From the NCBI RefSeq assembly GCF_025370935.1, contig NC_133492.1, forward strand, positions 12,336,682-12,400,681: a DNA stretch of 64,000 nucleotides, in the 5' to 3' direction. The DNA is from Choristoneura fumiferana. Taxonomy: Eukaryota; Arthropoda; Insecta; Lepidoptera; Tortricidae. The notes under the pieces were generated by a model. That model worked only from the letters and a program-made list of their open reading frames with translations, ran no database searches and had not been told where the DNA came from. Position 1 is the first letter of the stretch. Each line of letters opens with the position of its first letter. Positions 1 to 9,426 of the stretch are shown one piece after another. The translations under genes and the position numbers were made by a program.

Positions 1-107
1 TACTTATAAATCTTTCGAAAAGTTTAACCACATAAAATACGAAGGTTCAGTCCCCTGAATGTAAGTTTGTCGATTCGGTTGTTGTTTGTTTTGATGACTT
101 CTGGTGT

Positions 108-182
108 TGCAGGTGGCCATGGCGACGGCAAACTCTTACCATCAGGTGATCTGTTTGCTCGTTTTCCCCCTATAAAAAGTAT
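108..182 (+). repeat. 3' end of a non-LTR retroelement (GTGTTGCAG...TTACCATCAGG tail family)
   Basis: The stretch reads GTGTTGCAGGTGGCCATGG, then CTTACCATCAGGTGATC, then TTGCTCGTTTTCCCCC and an A-rich end. The same tail recurs at 20169-20253, 20463-20551 and, reversed, near 24190-24420, so it is a dispersed 3' tail. It is 5'-truncated here. The family name is not certain. Confidence 0.7.
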
Positions 183-300
183 CATAAAAAAAATCAGTGT
201 CAAGATCCTTGGACCGTGGGTCTTAGCGCTTTGAGACTTCATATAATACAATAAAAATATAGTAAAACCCGACTGCCTTGAAATAACTTTTAATTTAAAC

Positions 301-417
301 TGTAAAAAAGACAAATAAGTCTAGTAGTTGACGTATAAAACTTTGTAAAGTTTGTTTTAAATAAAAAATAGATAACCCTAAGCTACTTAACGAGTTCTAG
401 ACCACTGGACTTGTTTT
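301..417. repeat. degenerate relative of the 54-kb palindromic element
   Basis: Two short segments, AAATAAGTCTAGTAGTT near 314 and GTTCTAGACCACTGGACTT near 395, are opposed as in the perfect inverted repeat at 53967-54209 (AAATAAGTCTAGTGGTCT and its complement). The middle has decayed. Bases 418-780 show nothing further I can name. Confidence 0.45.
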
Positions 418-787
418 TTTTATTTTTTTTAAGACTTTCGCGTTTTTGTGTGTATATTTTTCAGCTAACATTTTGCAACTCAAACGTCTCGATTATTCAT
501 CAAATAAGTAATCCCTGTTTCCTTTACAAAATGTTCAGTCAAATGAATTTACCCACCCCAGCCACATCATCCCACTTCAGTACGGTTCAAAGTCGACCCA
601 TTAACTCGTAAGATGCTCGCGACGGGTCCCACTCATCTCGTCCGGCGCTATTTCCTCGCGTCAACTACTAGTGCCAACACTTCCGTTTTCCGGGACGCCG
701 AGGTTATGGCTCGAACACGGCAAATGTGACTTAATTGATTTAGTAAATATAAAACGACAATATGTGAACATATCACAATTATTTGAA

Positions 788-920
788 ACTAGTGTGTTGC
801 CCGCGACTCCATCTGCGTAGAATCGTTTATCGCTATATTCCCCGAGACTGAAATTATGTGTACACTGAATTTCATCTAAATCGGTCCAGTAGTTTAAACT
901 GATGTGGTGTGGTAATAAGT
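788..920 (-). mobile_element. truncated non-autonomous Helitron, 3' end
   Basis: Read on the minus strand the element ends in CGCGGGCAACACACTAGT, which fits the Helitron terminus of a GC-rich hairpin followed by CTAGT. Upstream are the family's CATCTAAATCGGTCC and CGTAGAATCGTTTATCGC blocks. The 5' TC end seen in better copies is missing. Confidence 0.6.
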
Positions 921-1419
921 CTGAAATGAAAAGCGAAGTGTAAAACTCGAGCATTAAACACATTTTCCCCTCGACGTGTGTACCGGCTCGGGGGTAATTA
1001 ATATTGACTCTCTTGATGCTCTAGTTGTACAATCTACTATTTTTAATAAAACAATTGTAACAAAACTAGCTGGTATTTACTACTTATTGTAGAATATGTA
1101 GAGTTCTTAAGAATCACCTGGGAAACGGAGGACACGTTCGTACCGTACATACTTACCTAGAAAATTGTTTTAATAAGACGCTACATTGGATCCCGATAAA
1201 ATGTATAAATAGAAAATAAAATGGCTAGAACTGAATATCAGGAACAGAATATACTTAGACCCCGATATTAATATTGAAATACTAGAATTCAACATGTTAA
1301 AGTTATTGCCAAATGGCATGCATTTTTGAGACATGTATACATGTATAGAATGTATACGAGTAAAAGCAATTAATTAAACGAACATACTCTAACTTAACCG
1401 AAATAAAGTTGGAAAACCC
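921..1419. other. no recognisable feature
   Basis: AT-rich sequence without a long open frame, tandem repeat or inverted repeat that I can support. Confidence 0.5.
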
Positions 1420-1636
1420 CCGACTTAGTCACTTCAAAGTTGAATATCTCAGAAATGGCTGAACAGATTTTAACAAAACATGTCTTAGATCCATTGCTAG
1501 AAACCCTGCTGTTAATAAAAAAACCGCATTCAAATCGGTTCACCCGTTTGAGAGCTACGATTATAACATACAGACAGACAAACACCGGTGACAACATATA
1601 ACATCCCTCCTTTTGCGTCGGGGCTGAAAAAAGTTA
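1420..1636 (-). repeat. dispersed repeat ending GCGTCGGGG
   Basis: This shares ordered blocks with 32196-32415 in opposite orientation: the CCCCGACGCAAAA end, CGGGTGAACCGATTTGAATGC, and a TTGAGATATTGAACTTTGAA-like block. Two copies in the window establish it as a repeat; the class is unknown. Confidence 0.65.
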
Positions 1637-1639
1637 ATC

Positions 1640-1870
1640 TTGATGGCCTTTTGGTTATCCAATCTTGGATCTAGGCCTCTTCCCTCTACTTCCACTCTTG
1701 GCGAGCTTGTGCCCGTTTCATCCAGTCTCGACCTCTTGGCCGTCGAATGTCGTTAATCCAACGCCGCGGTGGTCAGCCGCGCCCCCGACTATCCGCCCTG
1801 GGTCTCCATTCAAGGACTCGTCTTGTCCAGCGACTCTCGTACATTCTCGCAATGTCCACTTTTTCTTTGC
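1640..1870 (-). pseudogene. LINE reverse-transcriptase C-terminal remnant
   Basis: The minus-strand translation gives WTRRVLEWRPRADSRGRG, a stop, then PPRRWINDIRRP, GRDWMKRAQARQEWK, a stop, and REEAY. This is the pattern of the C-terminal tail of RTE-like LINE polymerases (VLEWRPR, GRP, RWxDDIRR, WMxxAQDR, EEAYIQ). In-frame stops mark it as dead. It directly adjoins the coding-like stretch at 1932-2249. Confidence 0.7.
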
Positions 1871-1931
1871 TATGACAAAAAAGTGAACCTCATCTTCGTC
1901 GTGTTCTTCATTCCTGAAGGTCGTGACCGTC

Positions 1932-2249
1932 TTAAAAAGCCTTTACGGAGACGTTGACGAACTGCTTCCACACCACTCTGTCCTCGGCCTGTTTCAGCGC
2001 TGCAGGCAAAATGAGCCCGTGATCGCCTTCGGAGTTGTGGCCGTTCAGTAAAGAGTAAATAAACTTACCTAAATAGTCAGCTTGAAATAATTGGTTGGTA
2101 TGACCAACGTTCAAGTCGTGGAATACCCACCCATTGCCTGCGGCTTTATCTCTATAGTCAGTTGGCTTACCGTAAATACTATCGGTACATAAAATCGCGG
2201 AAATCACTCCCTTCGGTGTATTTAAGCAATCGAGGTGCTTACAGCAGCA
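1932..2249 (-). CDS. coding-like open frame, possible unrecognised exon or gene relic
   Basis: On the minus strand the frame is open from about 2249 to a stop at 1932, roughly 105 codons. An AG precedes the first codon and a GT (GTAAAG) lies near 1946, so acceptor and donor signals are possible but weakly supported. The peptide begins with a cysteine cluster (KCCCKHLDCLNTPKG) and continues NGWVFHDLNVGHTNQLF and GDHGLILPAALKQAEDRVVW. Codon third positions are GC-richer than the surroundings, especially near the end, which suggests real coding history. Past the stop a T run is followed by an open shifted frame (TVTTFRNEEHDEDEVHFF), so a frameshifted gene fragment is equally possible. I do not recognise the protein family. 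There is no support for a complete gene. Confidence 0.3.
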   Translation of the reverse strand, partial: CCCKHLDCLNTPKGVISAILCTDSIYGKPTDYRDKAAGNGWVFHDLNVGHTNQLFQADYLGKFIYSLLNGHNSEGDHGLILPAALKQAEDRVVWKQFVNVSVKAF

Positions 2250-2374
2250 TTTGTACTAGTGGATTGACATTTCATTGATCACATTCCCACGCATGTGCTG
2301 TGATTTACACTTTCAACGATATATTTGTCTGAGATTACGATTTTTTTATGTTGTGATTACGAGACTTTATCTCG

Positions 2375-2500
2375 ATGTCGGGAATATCAGGATAAAAACT
2401 TCCCCATGGGTTATTTCAAATGTACAGCTTTCTACACACTTAATCTAAAATTCATCTAGTCGTTTTAGCGTACAGAATTAACAAACATACACAAATGCGC
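2375..2500 (-). mobile_element. Helitron fragment
   Basis: The blocks GGGAATATCAGGATAAAAA and AAAATTCATCTAGTCGTTTT match the order seen in the larger Helitron copy at 5404-5900. Both ends are lost. Confidence 0.5.
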
Positions 2501-2539
2501 ATACTCCACCAATTTACGCTTTTATATTTCACAATATTA

Positions 2540-2684
2540 CCCTCCTAAGGCAAAAGGCGGTAACTAAAAAAAAAAACTTTTGAGTTATTTATACTATGTG
2601 ATGCAGAATGTTTTAAGCTACACAATAGTATTAATAACTCAAACAAAAGTGTTTTTTAGATACTGCCTTTTGGCTTACGAGGGC
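2540..2684. mobile_element. MITE, about 145 bp, imperfect palindrome
   Basis: The terminal inverted repeats begin CCCTCCTAAGGCAAAAGGCGG on the left and read CCGCCTTTTGCCTTAG-like at the right end (ATACTGCCTTTTGGCTTACG). A second internal pair, TTTTGAGTTATTTATACTAT and its complement near 2625, continues the fold. No coding capacity. Confidence 0.75.
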
Positions 2685-3345
2685 AGAATAGGTATTAGTG
2701 AAAATTGACATCCAAATAAGTAAATTGCGCGGCGAAGGCGATCTGTCTTCCACTGCCATACTAATTACACGAAGGTAGCGAGGCGCAAAAATTCAGTTGG
2801 TATTCGCCGCGTTCTAGTCAACGTAAACATCGTTATCCTTAGCGTGTCACATGTCTGGAGGCGTGAGAAGCAACGAACGTGACAAGCTCGTCACGTAATA
2901 ATGTTTGGAAAAACGCAGCGTGGCAAACAAAGTTAGTTCCAAGCTTGTGCGTACGGAAAGCAAAGGCCGTGGCAAGTAAAACAAAATGGAGAATCTGTTG
3001 TGGAATAGGTATGAGATCGAATATTTTTAACCAGCATGGTTCGATTGATTTTTTTTTTGTATGAAAATGAAACTGAAATTATAAAATAAATCTAACAACT
3101 TATCCGATGTAGCTCATGTAAAACCACTGCGATCAAAAAAAAAAAACAATATTCAACAGGAGAAAAATGTTTAAAGATGTGAAGGGATCGGTAACACAGG
3201 TCAATCTCCATATTGATACAGGAGAAAAACTTAATTTCAAGTATAGTTCTGTGTTCTCTATGGCGTCCATTGAGTAGGCAGTAGGATAGGCAGTGCTGGT
3301 ATGAATTGTGACCACAACGCACGAGCCGAGCGAGCCAAGCTAATG
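2685..3345. other. no recognisable feature
   Basis: Mixed sequence with a few A/T runs. No supported gene, tandem repeat or terminal inverted repeat. Confidence 0.45.
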
Positions 3346-3525
3346 CGCATGATTTGCCTAGGAATTTCATGATCTGCCTTAACTGGCCAATTCATGAAAT
3401 GGCGGCGTTTCATGATATGCCTAGGAATTTCATGATCTACCTAAACGAAGGATATGGCGGATGTCCCTTAGCCAATTCATGAAATGGCGTCATTTCACGA
3501 TTTGCCTAAGAATCGATAAGTCAAA
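3346..3525 (+). repeat. partial tandem array with ATTTCATGA palindromic motifs
   Basis: GCATGATTTGCCTAGGAATT, then TTCATGATCTGCC, then GCCAATTCATGAAATGGCG recur as GATATGCCTAGGAATTTC, ATGATCTACC and GCCAATTCATGAAATGGCG, followed by a broken third copy (CACGATTTGCCTAAGAAT). About 2.3 units. Confidence 0.65.
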
Positions 3526-3550
3526 CTTCGAAAGTTGAAAATTACCTTAA

Positions 3551-3858
3551 GGTGCGACCAAACCGCTGCTTAAAAAACGGTGACGGTACGGAATCGCAGT
3601 GACGCATCGTATGCGCACCGTTTTTTTGCATGCTTTCTACACCGCTGCTTAAAATACGCAAACGGTGCGGAATCGCAGTGACGGGCCGTAAACGATAAGA
3701 CTTTTGTTCGGTAAAGTCCTGACGTTTACGGCACTTCACTGCTTTTCCGTATTTTAAGCAGCGGTGTGGAGAGCATGCGATAAAAACGGTGCGCATACGG
3801 TGCGTCGTCAGTGCGATTCCGTGCCGTCACTCTTTTTTAGCATCGGTTTGGTCGCACC
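3551..3858. mobile_element. nested palindromic MITE, about 308 bp, TTA/TTAA flanks
   Basis: The left end GGTGCGACCAAACCGCTGCT is mirrored by GCATCGGTTTGGTCGCACC at the right end. The fold continues inward through CGGAATCGCAGTGACG, GTATGCGCACCGTTTTT and ACACCGCTGCTTAAAATACG, each with a complement, so nearly the whole element can form one hairpin. The block CCGCTGCTTAAA...CGGAATCGCAGTGACG also occurs twice in the left arm, making it a palindrome with an internal duplication. TTAA occurs on both sides (3547-3550, 3860-3863). The flanks fit either a 3-bp TTA (PIF/Harbinger-like) or a 4-bp TTAA (piggyBac-like) duplication; I cannot decide which. Confidence 0.8.
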
Positions 3859-3863
3859 TTTAA

Positions 3864-4484
3864 GTCCCATGTAAATTCTGTGCACATTGCATAACAACAG
3901 ATCATTTTACATTTCGCCTATACAAGGTTGAAATAAAAACAATTAACAGGTTGTAATTAAATTAAATGATACTTACTGAACAAGATGAAAAATAAGTTAA
4001 ATCTGGAATACATACAAGTTATTATTTATCCCAGAAATATAATATTCACGGTGGCAGTTGGGTGTGTTTATTGTCTTACATGTTTGCTTTATTCAAGATT
4101 GCAAAAACCACATCCATTATAAAGAAGGTTTTCGAAGCATTTGGATGCGAACGAAAGCGTACGGCGCCAAGAGTTACCATAATATAATGAGGAAAAGACA
4201 TAAACTCCTTCATACGACAAAGCTAACACTACCCCTTTAGGTAGTCAGAGTGATTGTGGTTGCTAAATAAGTTTTTGTTAAAAAAAGTTAATACGAACTT
4301 TTTTGCTGATTACCTATATACTTGTGTTGTCATTCAAACTCGAAATACCTATATACTTGTGTTGAAATTCAAAAGGTTGTAAAAACTCGGCAACTGAAAG
4401 TTGGACTCGCACAGCGACCGTTAAATACCAAAAAATATAAAATTATAAAAAAAGGATTTATATATTTTTTCCTAACCACTAAGT
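3864..4484. other. no gene; one short direct duplication
   Basis: The motif ACCTATATACTTGTGTTG occurs twice, at about 4312 and 4348, followed by related AxATTCAAA sequence. Nothing else is supported. Confidence 0.5.
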
Positions 4485-4558
4485 CTAAATGGCCCAAGCC
4501 CTCTCATTTTGAGAGGAGGCCTGGGACGTATATAGGCTGGGATGATGATGATGATGAC
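4485..4558 (+). mobile_element. tRNA-headed SINE, 3' fragment
   Basis: This carries GGCCCAAGCCCTCTCATTTT, GAGAGGAGGCC and GGGACGTATATAGGCTGGG, ending in (GAT)n. These are the 3' blocks of the SINE that is full length at 36798-37100 and 57068-57379. The head is missing. Confidence 0.8.
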
Positions 4559-4609
4559 TAAGTCTAAATATATGAAAATTTGCATGGCTATTGCTATGCA
4601 GCGGAAATG

Positions 4610-5050
4610 ACGCGATATAATATTTCAACTACAAGATCGAATAGCTCACGCGGGCGAAGCTGCGGGTCATCATCATCATCATCATCATCATATCAGCCAT
4701 AGGATGTCCACTGTTGGACGTAGGCCTCCCCCATAGACCTCCAGTTGCTTCGGTTGGAAGCGGCTTGCATCCACCGTGAACCCGCGACTTTAACCAGGTC
4801 CTCGGTCCATCTCAATGGGGGACGTCCTATGCTGCGCTTGCCGATCCGTGGTCTCCACTCGAGAACATTTGGCCCCAACGACCATCTGTTCTCCGTGCTG
4901 TATGGCACTGCCCATTGCCACTTCAACGAGCTAATTCGCTTGGCTATGTCGGTGGCCCTTGTTCTTCTACGCATCTCCTAATTTCTGATTTGATCCCGTA
5001 GAGAAACTCCAAGCATAGCTCTCTCCATAGCTGCGGGTAAAAGCTTATAA
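4610..5050 (+). mobile_element. Helitron 3' end split by an RTE insertion
   Basis: CACGCGGGCGAAGCTGCGGGT before 4668 and GCTGCGGGTAAAAGCT after 5028 join into the hairpin end typical of the Helitrons here (compare 27160-27203). The terminal CTAGT has drifted to CTTAT. Confidence 0.6.
4668..5028 (-). mobile_element. 5'-truncated RTE-type LINE with target-site duplication
   Basis: The minus strand encodes the C-terminal tail of an RTE polymerase: ERAMLGVSLRDQIRN, a stop, EMRRRTRATDIAKRISSLKW, VLEWRPRIGKRSIGRPPLRW, EAYVQQWTSYG, then a stop and a (TGA)n microsatellite tail. The single internal TAG near 4980 inactivates it. The 10-bp sequence AGCTGCGGGT is present at 4658-4667 and again at 5029-5038, exactly flanking the insert, as expected for target-primed reverse transcription. 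The insertion lies in a Helitron tail. Confidence 0.9.
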
Positions 5051-5403
5051 TAAATAAACCGATTACAAGAAGACATTGGCGGACAAAAATGCAGTGGAAT
5101 TTCGTCTTGTTTTTTAAGTTACTTCAAATGTGTAATTTTCTTGTCAAAGACCTGGAAAAATACAACTGAATTGACTGCTAATACTACTTGCAAAGGCAGC
5201 ACAAGAAGAAAAAAAGTTGCCAACAAATCCTAGTTTTGGCAACCTTATACGCATTCACGCGAGAAATTCGCGAAACGTCGTATTTTTACATTTCATACCA
5301 GTGAGTGACGTCTGCCACAGATGTGTACATTTGAATAAATTCTTATTTTCTTTTAGCGTGTAATGTCAATTTTCTCCCTTTGGTTAGGCGTCGAGCTGTT
5401 AAA
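5051..5403. other. no recognisable feature
   Basis: Nothing beyond short A/T runs. Confidence 0.5.
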
Positions 5404-5900
5404 TTATTGTTATCTAGCGTTTACCCGCGGCTTCGCACGCGTAAATCATTAGATACAGCAGTTGAATTGAAATTCCGGGATTTTATTAAATTCTCGTGGG
5501 AATTCCCTAAAATTACATTGTGGTTTTCATTGACGTTAAATTAAAACATCCATGCCAAATTTCATGACTCTAAGCCCAGCGGTTGTTATTGAGAGATTTT
5601 ATCCCTATCCCGTGGGAATATCGGGATAAAAAGTAATCTATGTGTTACTCCAGAAACTCCAGATATCCAGCTATCTACATACCGAATTTCATGACTCTAA
5701 GCCAGCGGTTGTTATTTAGAGATTTATCCCTATCCCGTGGGAATATCGGGATAAAAGAGTCCTATGTTTTAATACAGGTTATTAACTTACTTTTGCCAAA
5801 TTTCATCCAAATCCGTTCAGGCGTGTCAGTGTGAAGAAGTAACAAACATACTATTCACTCACTCACTCACTAACTTTCACATTTATTATATTAGTAGGAT
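5404..5900 (-). mobile_element. non-autonomous Helitron with internal duplication
   Basis: On the minus strand the element begins TCCTACTAATATAATAAATG and ends GCGAAGCCGCGGGTAAACGC followed by CTAG. Inside, a block of about 85 bp (ATTTCATGACTCTAAGCC... CCCTATCCCGTGGGAATATC, GGGATAAAA) occurs twice, at 5555-5642 and 5683-5765. Some short ORFs here are by-products of this duplication. Confidence 0.75.
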
Positions 5901-6058
5901 TTACCTTAATTTCTTTGGAATGTGATTTTACAAATATTTTAATTTAAAACGTAAAGGTACCTAGTTAAACATGATATTATTTATTATGATAATATTATTT
6001 TAGGAGTTGTGGATATCAATATCAATGAAATGCAATATTTTAACTTACTCTTCCACTA

Positions 6059-6098
6059 CAATAATAATAATATAATAATAATAATAAAACTCTTTATT
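6059..6098 (-). terminator. LINE polyadenylation signal and (TTA)n tail
   Basis: The minus strand reads GCAATAAAGAGTTTTATTAT followed by more TTA units. AATAAA and a simple-sequence tail mark the 3' terminus of the LINE. Confidence 0.8.
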
Positions 6099-6376
6099 GC
6101 AAAGTATAGGTAAACAAGTGGATACAAAATACGCATATTCTAATTTGGAAACAAAATAGGTCTACACCTTGACAATGGGTGCCGGTCTCAGCAAGTGCTG
6201 GCATTAGTTACCAGCGCTGGTTTTCAGCCCGGACCCTTTGGCAGGGGTGGCCGTAACTAATACTAACATATTAAAAAGAAAAGAGAAGTAATTTAAAGGA
6301 GCGAAAGTAACAAAAAAAAAAAACAATAATAATAAAAAAAAAACAACAACAACACTGTGCAATCTATTTTAAATAT

Positions 6377-6379
6377 GTA

Positions 6380-6423
<44 letters not shown>

Positions 6424-6476
6424 GTGTGGTGTGTGTGTGTTGTGTGTGTGTGCGTGTGTGTGTGTGTGTGTGTGTC
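6377..6476. repeat. (GT)n microsatellite in the LINE 3' UTR
   Basis: About 100 bases of nearly pure GT with a few GC, TT and GG interruptions, roughly 100 nt after the ORF2 stop. In the LINE sense it reads (CA)n. It creates false open frames on both strands. Confidence 0.95.
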
Positions 6477-6573
6477 TGTAAGCATGCTTTGAGAGGGTAA
6501 ATTGTAATGATCCCGTTGAGTTCTACGTTCTTATCTGTCATGTTCAAATCTTAAATGTTTAATCAAGAGGGGG

Positions 6574-9426
6574 TCATCCTTGCCTTTGCTTCTCCAGGAG
6601 GTAAGCCTTAACTCGTTTCTTGAATGTCAACAAAGCCATGGGTTCCCGTATTGGTGGTGGCAAGTCATTCCAAATTTTTGTTGCGGCAAATTTGAAACCC
6701 CCTCTAAATAACGCGGTCTTGTGCTGTGGTGCCTTGAGTTTGGTTTCTCTATTGCTTCTGAGAGGTCTTGTACGCGCGTCTTTGACCCACTTTAGTTCGT
6801 CATACAGATACCTTGGCGTCTGGAATTCAATTACTTTCCGAACCACGAATGCCAAGTGCAGGTGTCTTCGGTTGGCCATGTTAAGGATTCCTCTGTTGTT
6901 TAGATATGGTGTGATGTGTGCCCGCCTCGGTATCTCATAACAAAAGCGTATACATGCATTTTGTACGCGCTGTATAGATGCTTTCGTTTTACACAAAAGC
7001 CTCGGTCCATATACGGTGTCACCGTAGTTGAGCTGCGATAAGACTAAGGCCTCGACAAGAATCTCTCTGACCCTCACTGACAGATACTTCCGCAGTCTGT
7101 ACAGTGACTTAAGTCTAAAAAAGGCATTTCGTATTTTAATATTTATGTGTTCCATATACCGCATTTCTCCATCCATTATTAGGCCTAGATTTTTTACTTC
7201 CTCTACGTGTGTGACTGGTACCATTCCTATATGAACAACCGGCTCCTGTTCACTAATCCTTTTACGCTGCCATTTACTACCCATTATGACAAACTGGGAT
7301 TTGGAAGGATTTAAAACAAGGTTGTTCCTAACCGACCAGCACGCAATGATCTCAAGATCTTCATTTATCTTCTCTAAAGCCTGATTCAGGTCCTGTGGGA
7401 CAAAAGAGTGGTATAGCTGGGTATCATCGGCATACAAGTGTGTCTTACAGTGTTTTAGGTGTGTAACTAGGTCTGCTGTATAAAGAATGAACAGTAAAGG
7501 GCTTAAGATAGATCCCTGTGGTGTCCCTCGATTTAAGTCTTGCGTTTCTGACTTAACCATCACTCCCTGCATCGTATCAAGTTCAACATATTGCTGTCTA
7601 TTGGTGAGAAAAGATTGGAACCATTTACACGACGATTCCGATGCTCCGTAGTAAGTCATTTTTGCAAGAAGCAGCGCAGGATTGAGACAGTCAAATGCCC
7701 GGGAAAAGTCCAGCAGAACAAGTATAGTTCCCATCCCCTTGTCTGACGCTGCAATGATATCATCTGTGACTTTTGTAAGAGCAGTTGCCGTACCGTGTCT
7801 GCCACGGAATCCCGACTGTGTGGCCGGGAGTAGGTTGTGTTCTTCTAAATATTTTGTTAATTGTTCGCAGACGATTCTTTCTATTACTTTTGAGAGTACA
7901 GGAAGAACACTTATTGGGCGCAGATCTTTGTAGTCTTCAGTTTTGCTTGACTTCGGAACAGGTCTTACCTTAGCGACCTTCCAACTCTCAGGAAAGATCC
8001 CAGTTTCAATGGAGAAATTGATCATGTGTGTGATAATAGGTAATGTAGTCTTGAGCGTTAACCGAACCATTTCCACAGTTATACCATCATGACCACATGC
8101 ATTTGTATCAATTGACGATATAACTTTAGCAACCTCGGTTTCTGTACACTTCCTGATACTAAACTCACGATCATTTATTCGGCTGTTTTCAAAAAATCTT
8201 CTAGTATCACAATCTGTCTCTGGGTTACCTGGTAGTTTAAGAAAGAAATTGTTTATCGCGTCTGGGTTACATAACTGTTCCGGTATTTGAGGCCTGTCAG
8301 AGTCGCCCATAATTGTCGAATACTTGATGTGGTTCCACATTCGCTTAGGTTGACTTTGATTTTTATTCACGTAAAAGGTAAAGTACGCTTTCTTTTCCCG
8401 TTCCAATGCTCCCTGTGTATAGTTACGCAGGATTTTGTAGTAATCTTTGTGAGAATCTTTTTTCGTTCTGCGTGCTTTCTTAAAGGCAGCGTCCCGCAGG
8501 TCCATCATGGTCTTAATATTCTCTGTTATCCACGGATACGACTGTCGATTTATGCGAATTTGGCGTACTGGTGAATGTTTGTCAAATAGTGCGATAATGT
8601 AGTGGTTGAACAACGAAACCTTTTCATTTACATCAAGCGGTGCTCGAACTTCCTCCCATGAGATACTGTTCAAATCCGCCTCAAATGCAATCGTGTCAAT
8701 TTTGCTTAACTGTCGCTTGTAAATATACAACGGTACTGGCTTCTGTCTTTTGATTGTCAGCTCTGCAATGACCATTGCGTGGTCGCTGATCTTGGGATTA
8801 TGATGAAGGTGTATGCTTTTTACGAAACTGGGACAGTCAGTAATTATAAGATCCAGCGTCGTTGCTGACTCGTCTGTTATTCTCGTCGGTTCATTAACTA
8901 ATTGAACAAGACTCCTCTGAGTCAAAAAGGTTTGAAGCATCTTAGTATTAGGCTTATCTTTTACCATTACATTAACGTTAAAATCAGTCATTAAGAAAAT
9001 TCCCCGACATGAGCCAAACGTGTCCAGTGATTCGCCTATGGCATCAATAGCATTTTGTACGGAAACCGATTCCGGTCTATATGCTGTGCCAATCGCGAAT
9101 CGTCCGACTCCACTCACCTGTAACTCCAACCACATCTGTTCCAGTTGAGATGGTGGATGATCTTTTATACGAGCCCGTACTCCCTTACGAATATAGAAAC
9201 CTACTCCTCCTCCTTTTTTACCATTCAGTCGAGGATTACTTTTAAGAGTGTAGCCCGCAATAGCAGGTACAAATTTTTCTTCCTCCTTCCGCAACCAGGT
9301 CTCATTTAGAGCTATTAAATCTGGCTTATACCTATCAATTGCAGCAGAGAGCTCATCATGGCCGGTGCTTAATGATCTTACGTTTATAAGCGCTAGGTTT
9401 AAATGATTTGTTTTTTTACGGATCAT
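6574..9426 (-). CDS. LINE ORF2: endonuclease and reverse transcriptase
   Basis: This 950-residue protein nicks target DNA and copies the element's RNA into it. The N-terminal endonuclease-exonuclease-phosphatase domain (about 10-225) shows LINVRSL (N15), NETWL (E42), GTAYRPE, TDFN (D148, N150), LDLIIT (D192) and SDH (D215, H216). TDFN replaces the commoner GDFN but keeps the catalytic D and N. The reverse transcriptase (about 480-760) shows RPISVLPVLSKVIERIV, motif A LLDFSRAFD (D573, D579), motif B GTPQGSILSPLLF (634-646), motif C LYADD (D667, D668), the LNPSKS block and NLGLIMD. A usual CR1/Jockey-type C-terminal region with FKFAATKIWNDLP follows. The length is normal for the family and there is no internal stop. 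The start is ATG at 9426; an in-frame stop lies five codons upstream. The start overlaps the stop of the preceding open frame (ATGATCCGTAA). Several shorter ORFs on the plus strand here are antisense shadows. Confidence 0.95.
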   Translation of the reverse strand: MIRKKTNHLNLALINVRSLSTGHDELSAAIDRYKPDLIALNETWLRKEEEKFVPAIAGYTLKSNPRLNGKKGGGVGFYIRKGVRARIKDHPPSQLEQMWLELQVSGVGRFAIGTAYRPESVSVQNAIDAIGESLDTFGSCRGIFLMTDFNVNVMVKDKPNTKMLQTFLTQRSLVQLVNEPTRITDESATTLDLIITDCPSFVKSIHLHHNPKISDHAMVIAELTIKRQKPVPLYIYKRQLSKIDTIAFEADLNSISWEEVRAPLDVNEKVSLFNHYIIALFDKHSPVRQIRINRQSYPWITENIKTMMDLRDAAFKKARRTKKDSHKDYYKILRNYTQGALEREKKAYFTFYVNKNQSQPKRMWNHIKYSTIMGDSDRPQIPEQLCNPDAINNFFLKLPGNPETDCDTRRFFENSRINDREFSIRKCTETEVAKVISSIDTNACGHDGITVEMVRLTLKTTLPIITHMINFSIETGIFPESWKVAKVRPVPKSSKTEDYKDLRPISVLPVLSKVIERIVCEQLTKYLEEHNLLPATQSGFRGRHGTATALTKVTDDIIAASDKGMGTILVLLDFSRAFDCLNPALLLAKMTYYGASESSCKWFQSFLTNRQQYVELDTMQGVMVKSETQDLNRGTPQGSILSPLLFILYTADLVTHLKHCKTHLYADDTQLYHSFVPQDLNQALEKINEDLEIIACWSVRNNLVLNPSKSQFVIMGSKWQRKRISEQEPVVHIGMVPVTHVEEVKNLGLIMDGEMRYMEHINIKIRNAFFRLKSLYRLRKYLSVRVREILVEALVLSQLNYGDTVYGPRLLCKTKASIQRVQNACIRFCYEIPRRAHITPYLNNRGILNMANRRHLHLAFVVRKVIEFQTPRYLYDELKWVKDARTRPLRSNRETKLKAPQHKTALFRGGFKFAATKIWNDLPPPIREPMALLTFKKRVKAYLLEKQRQG

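Noticed and set aside
5640..5834. 64-codon plus frame
   Set aside because: Lies inside the duplicated Helitron block.
6293..6547. 84-codon minus frame
   Set aside because: Made almost wholly of the (GT)n microsatellite and poly(A/T) runs in the LINE 3' UTR.
6620..8574. Several 60-106-codon plus-strand frames
   Set aside because: Antisense shadows of the LINE ORF2.
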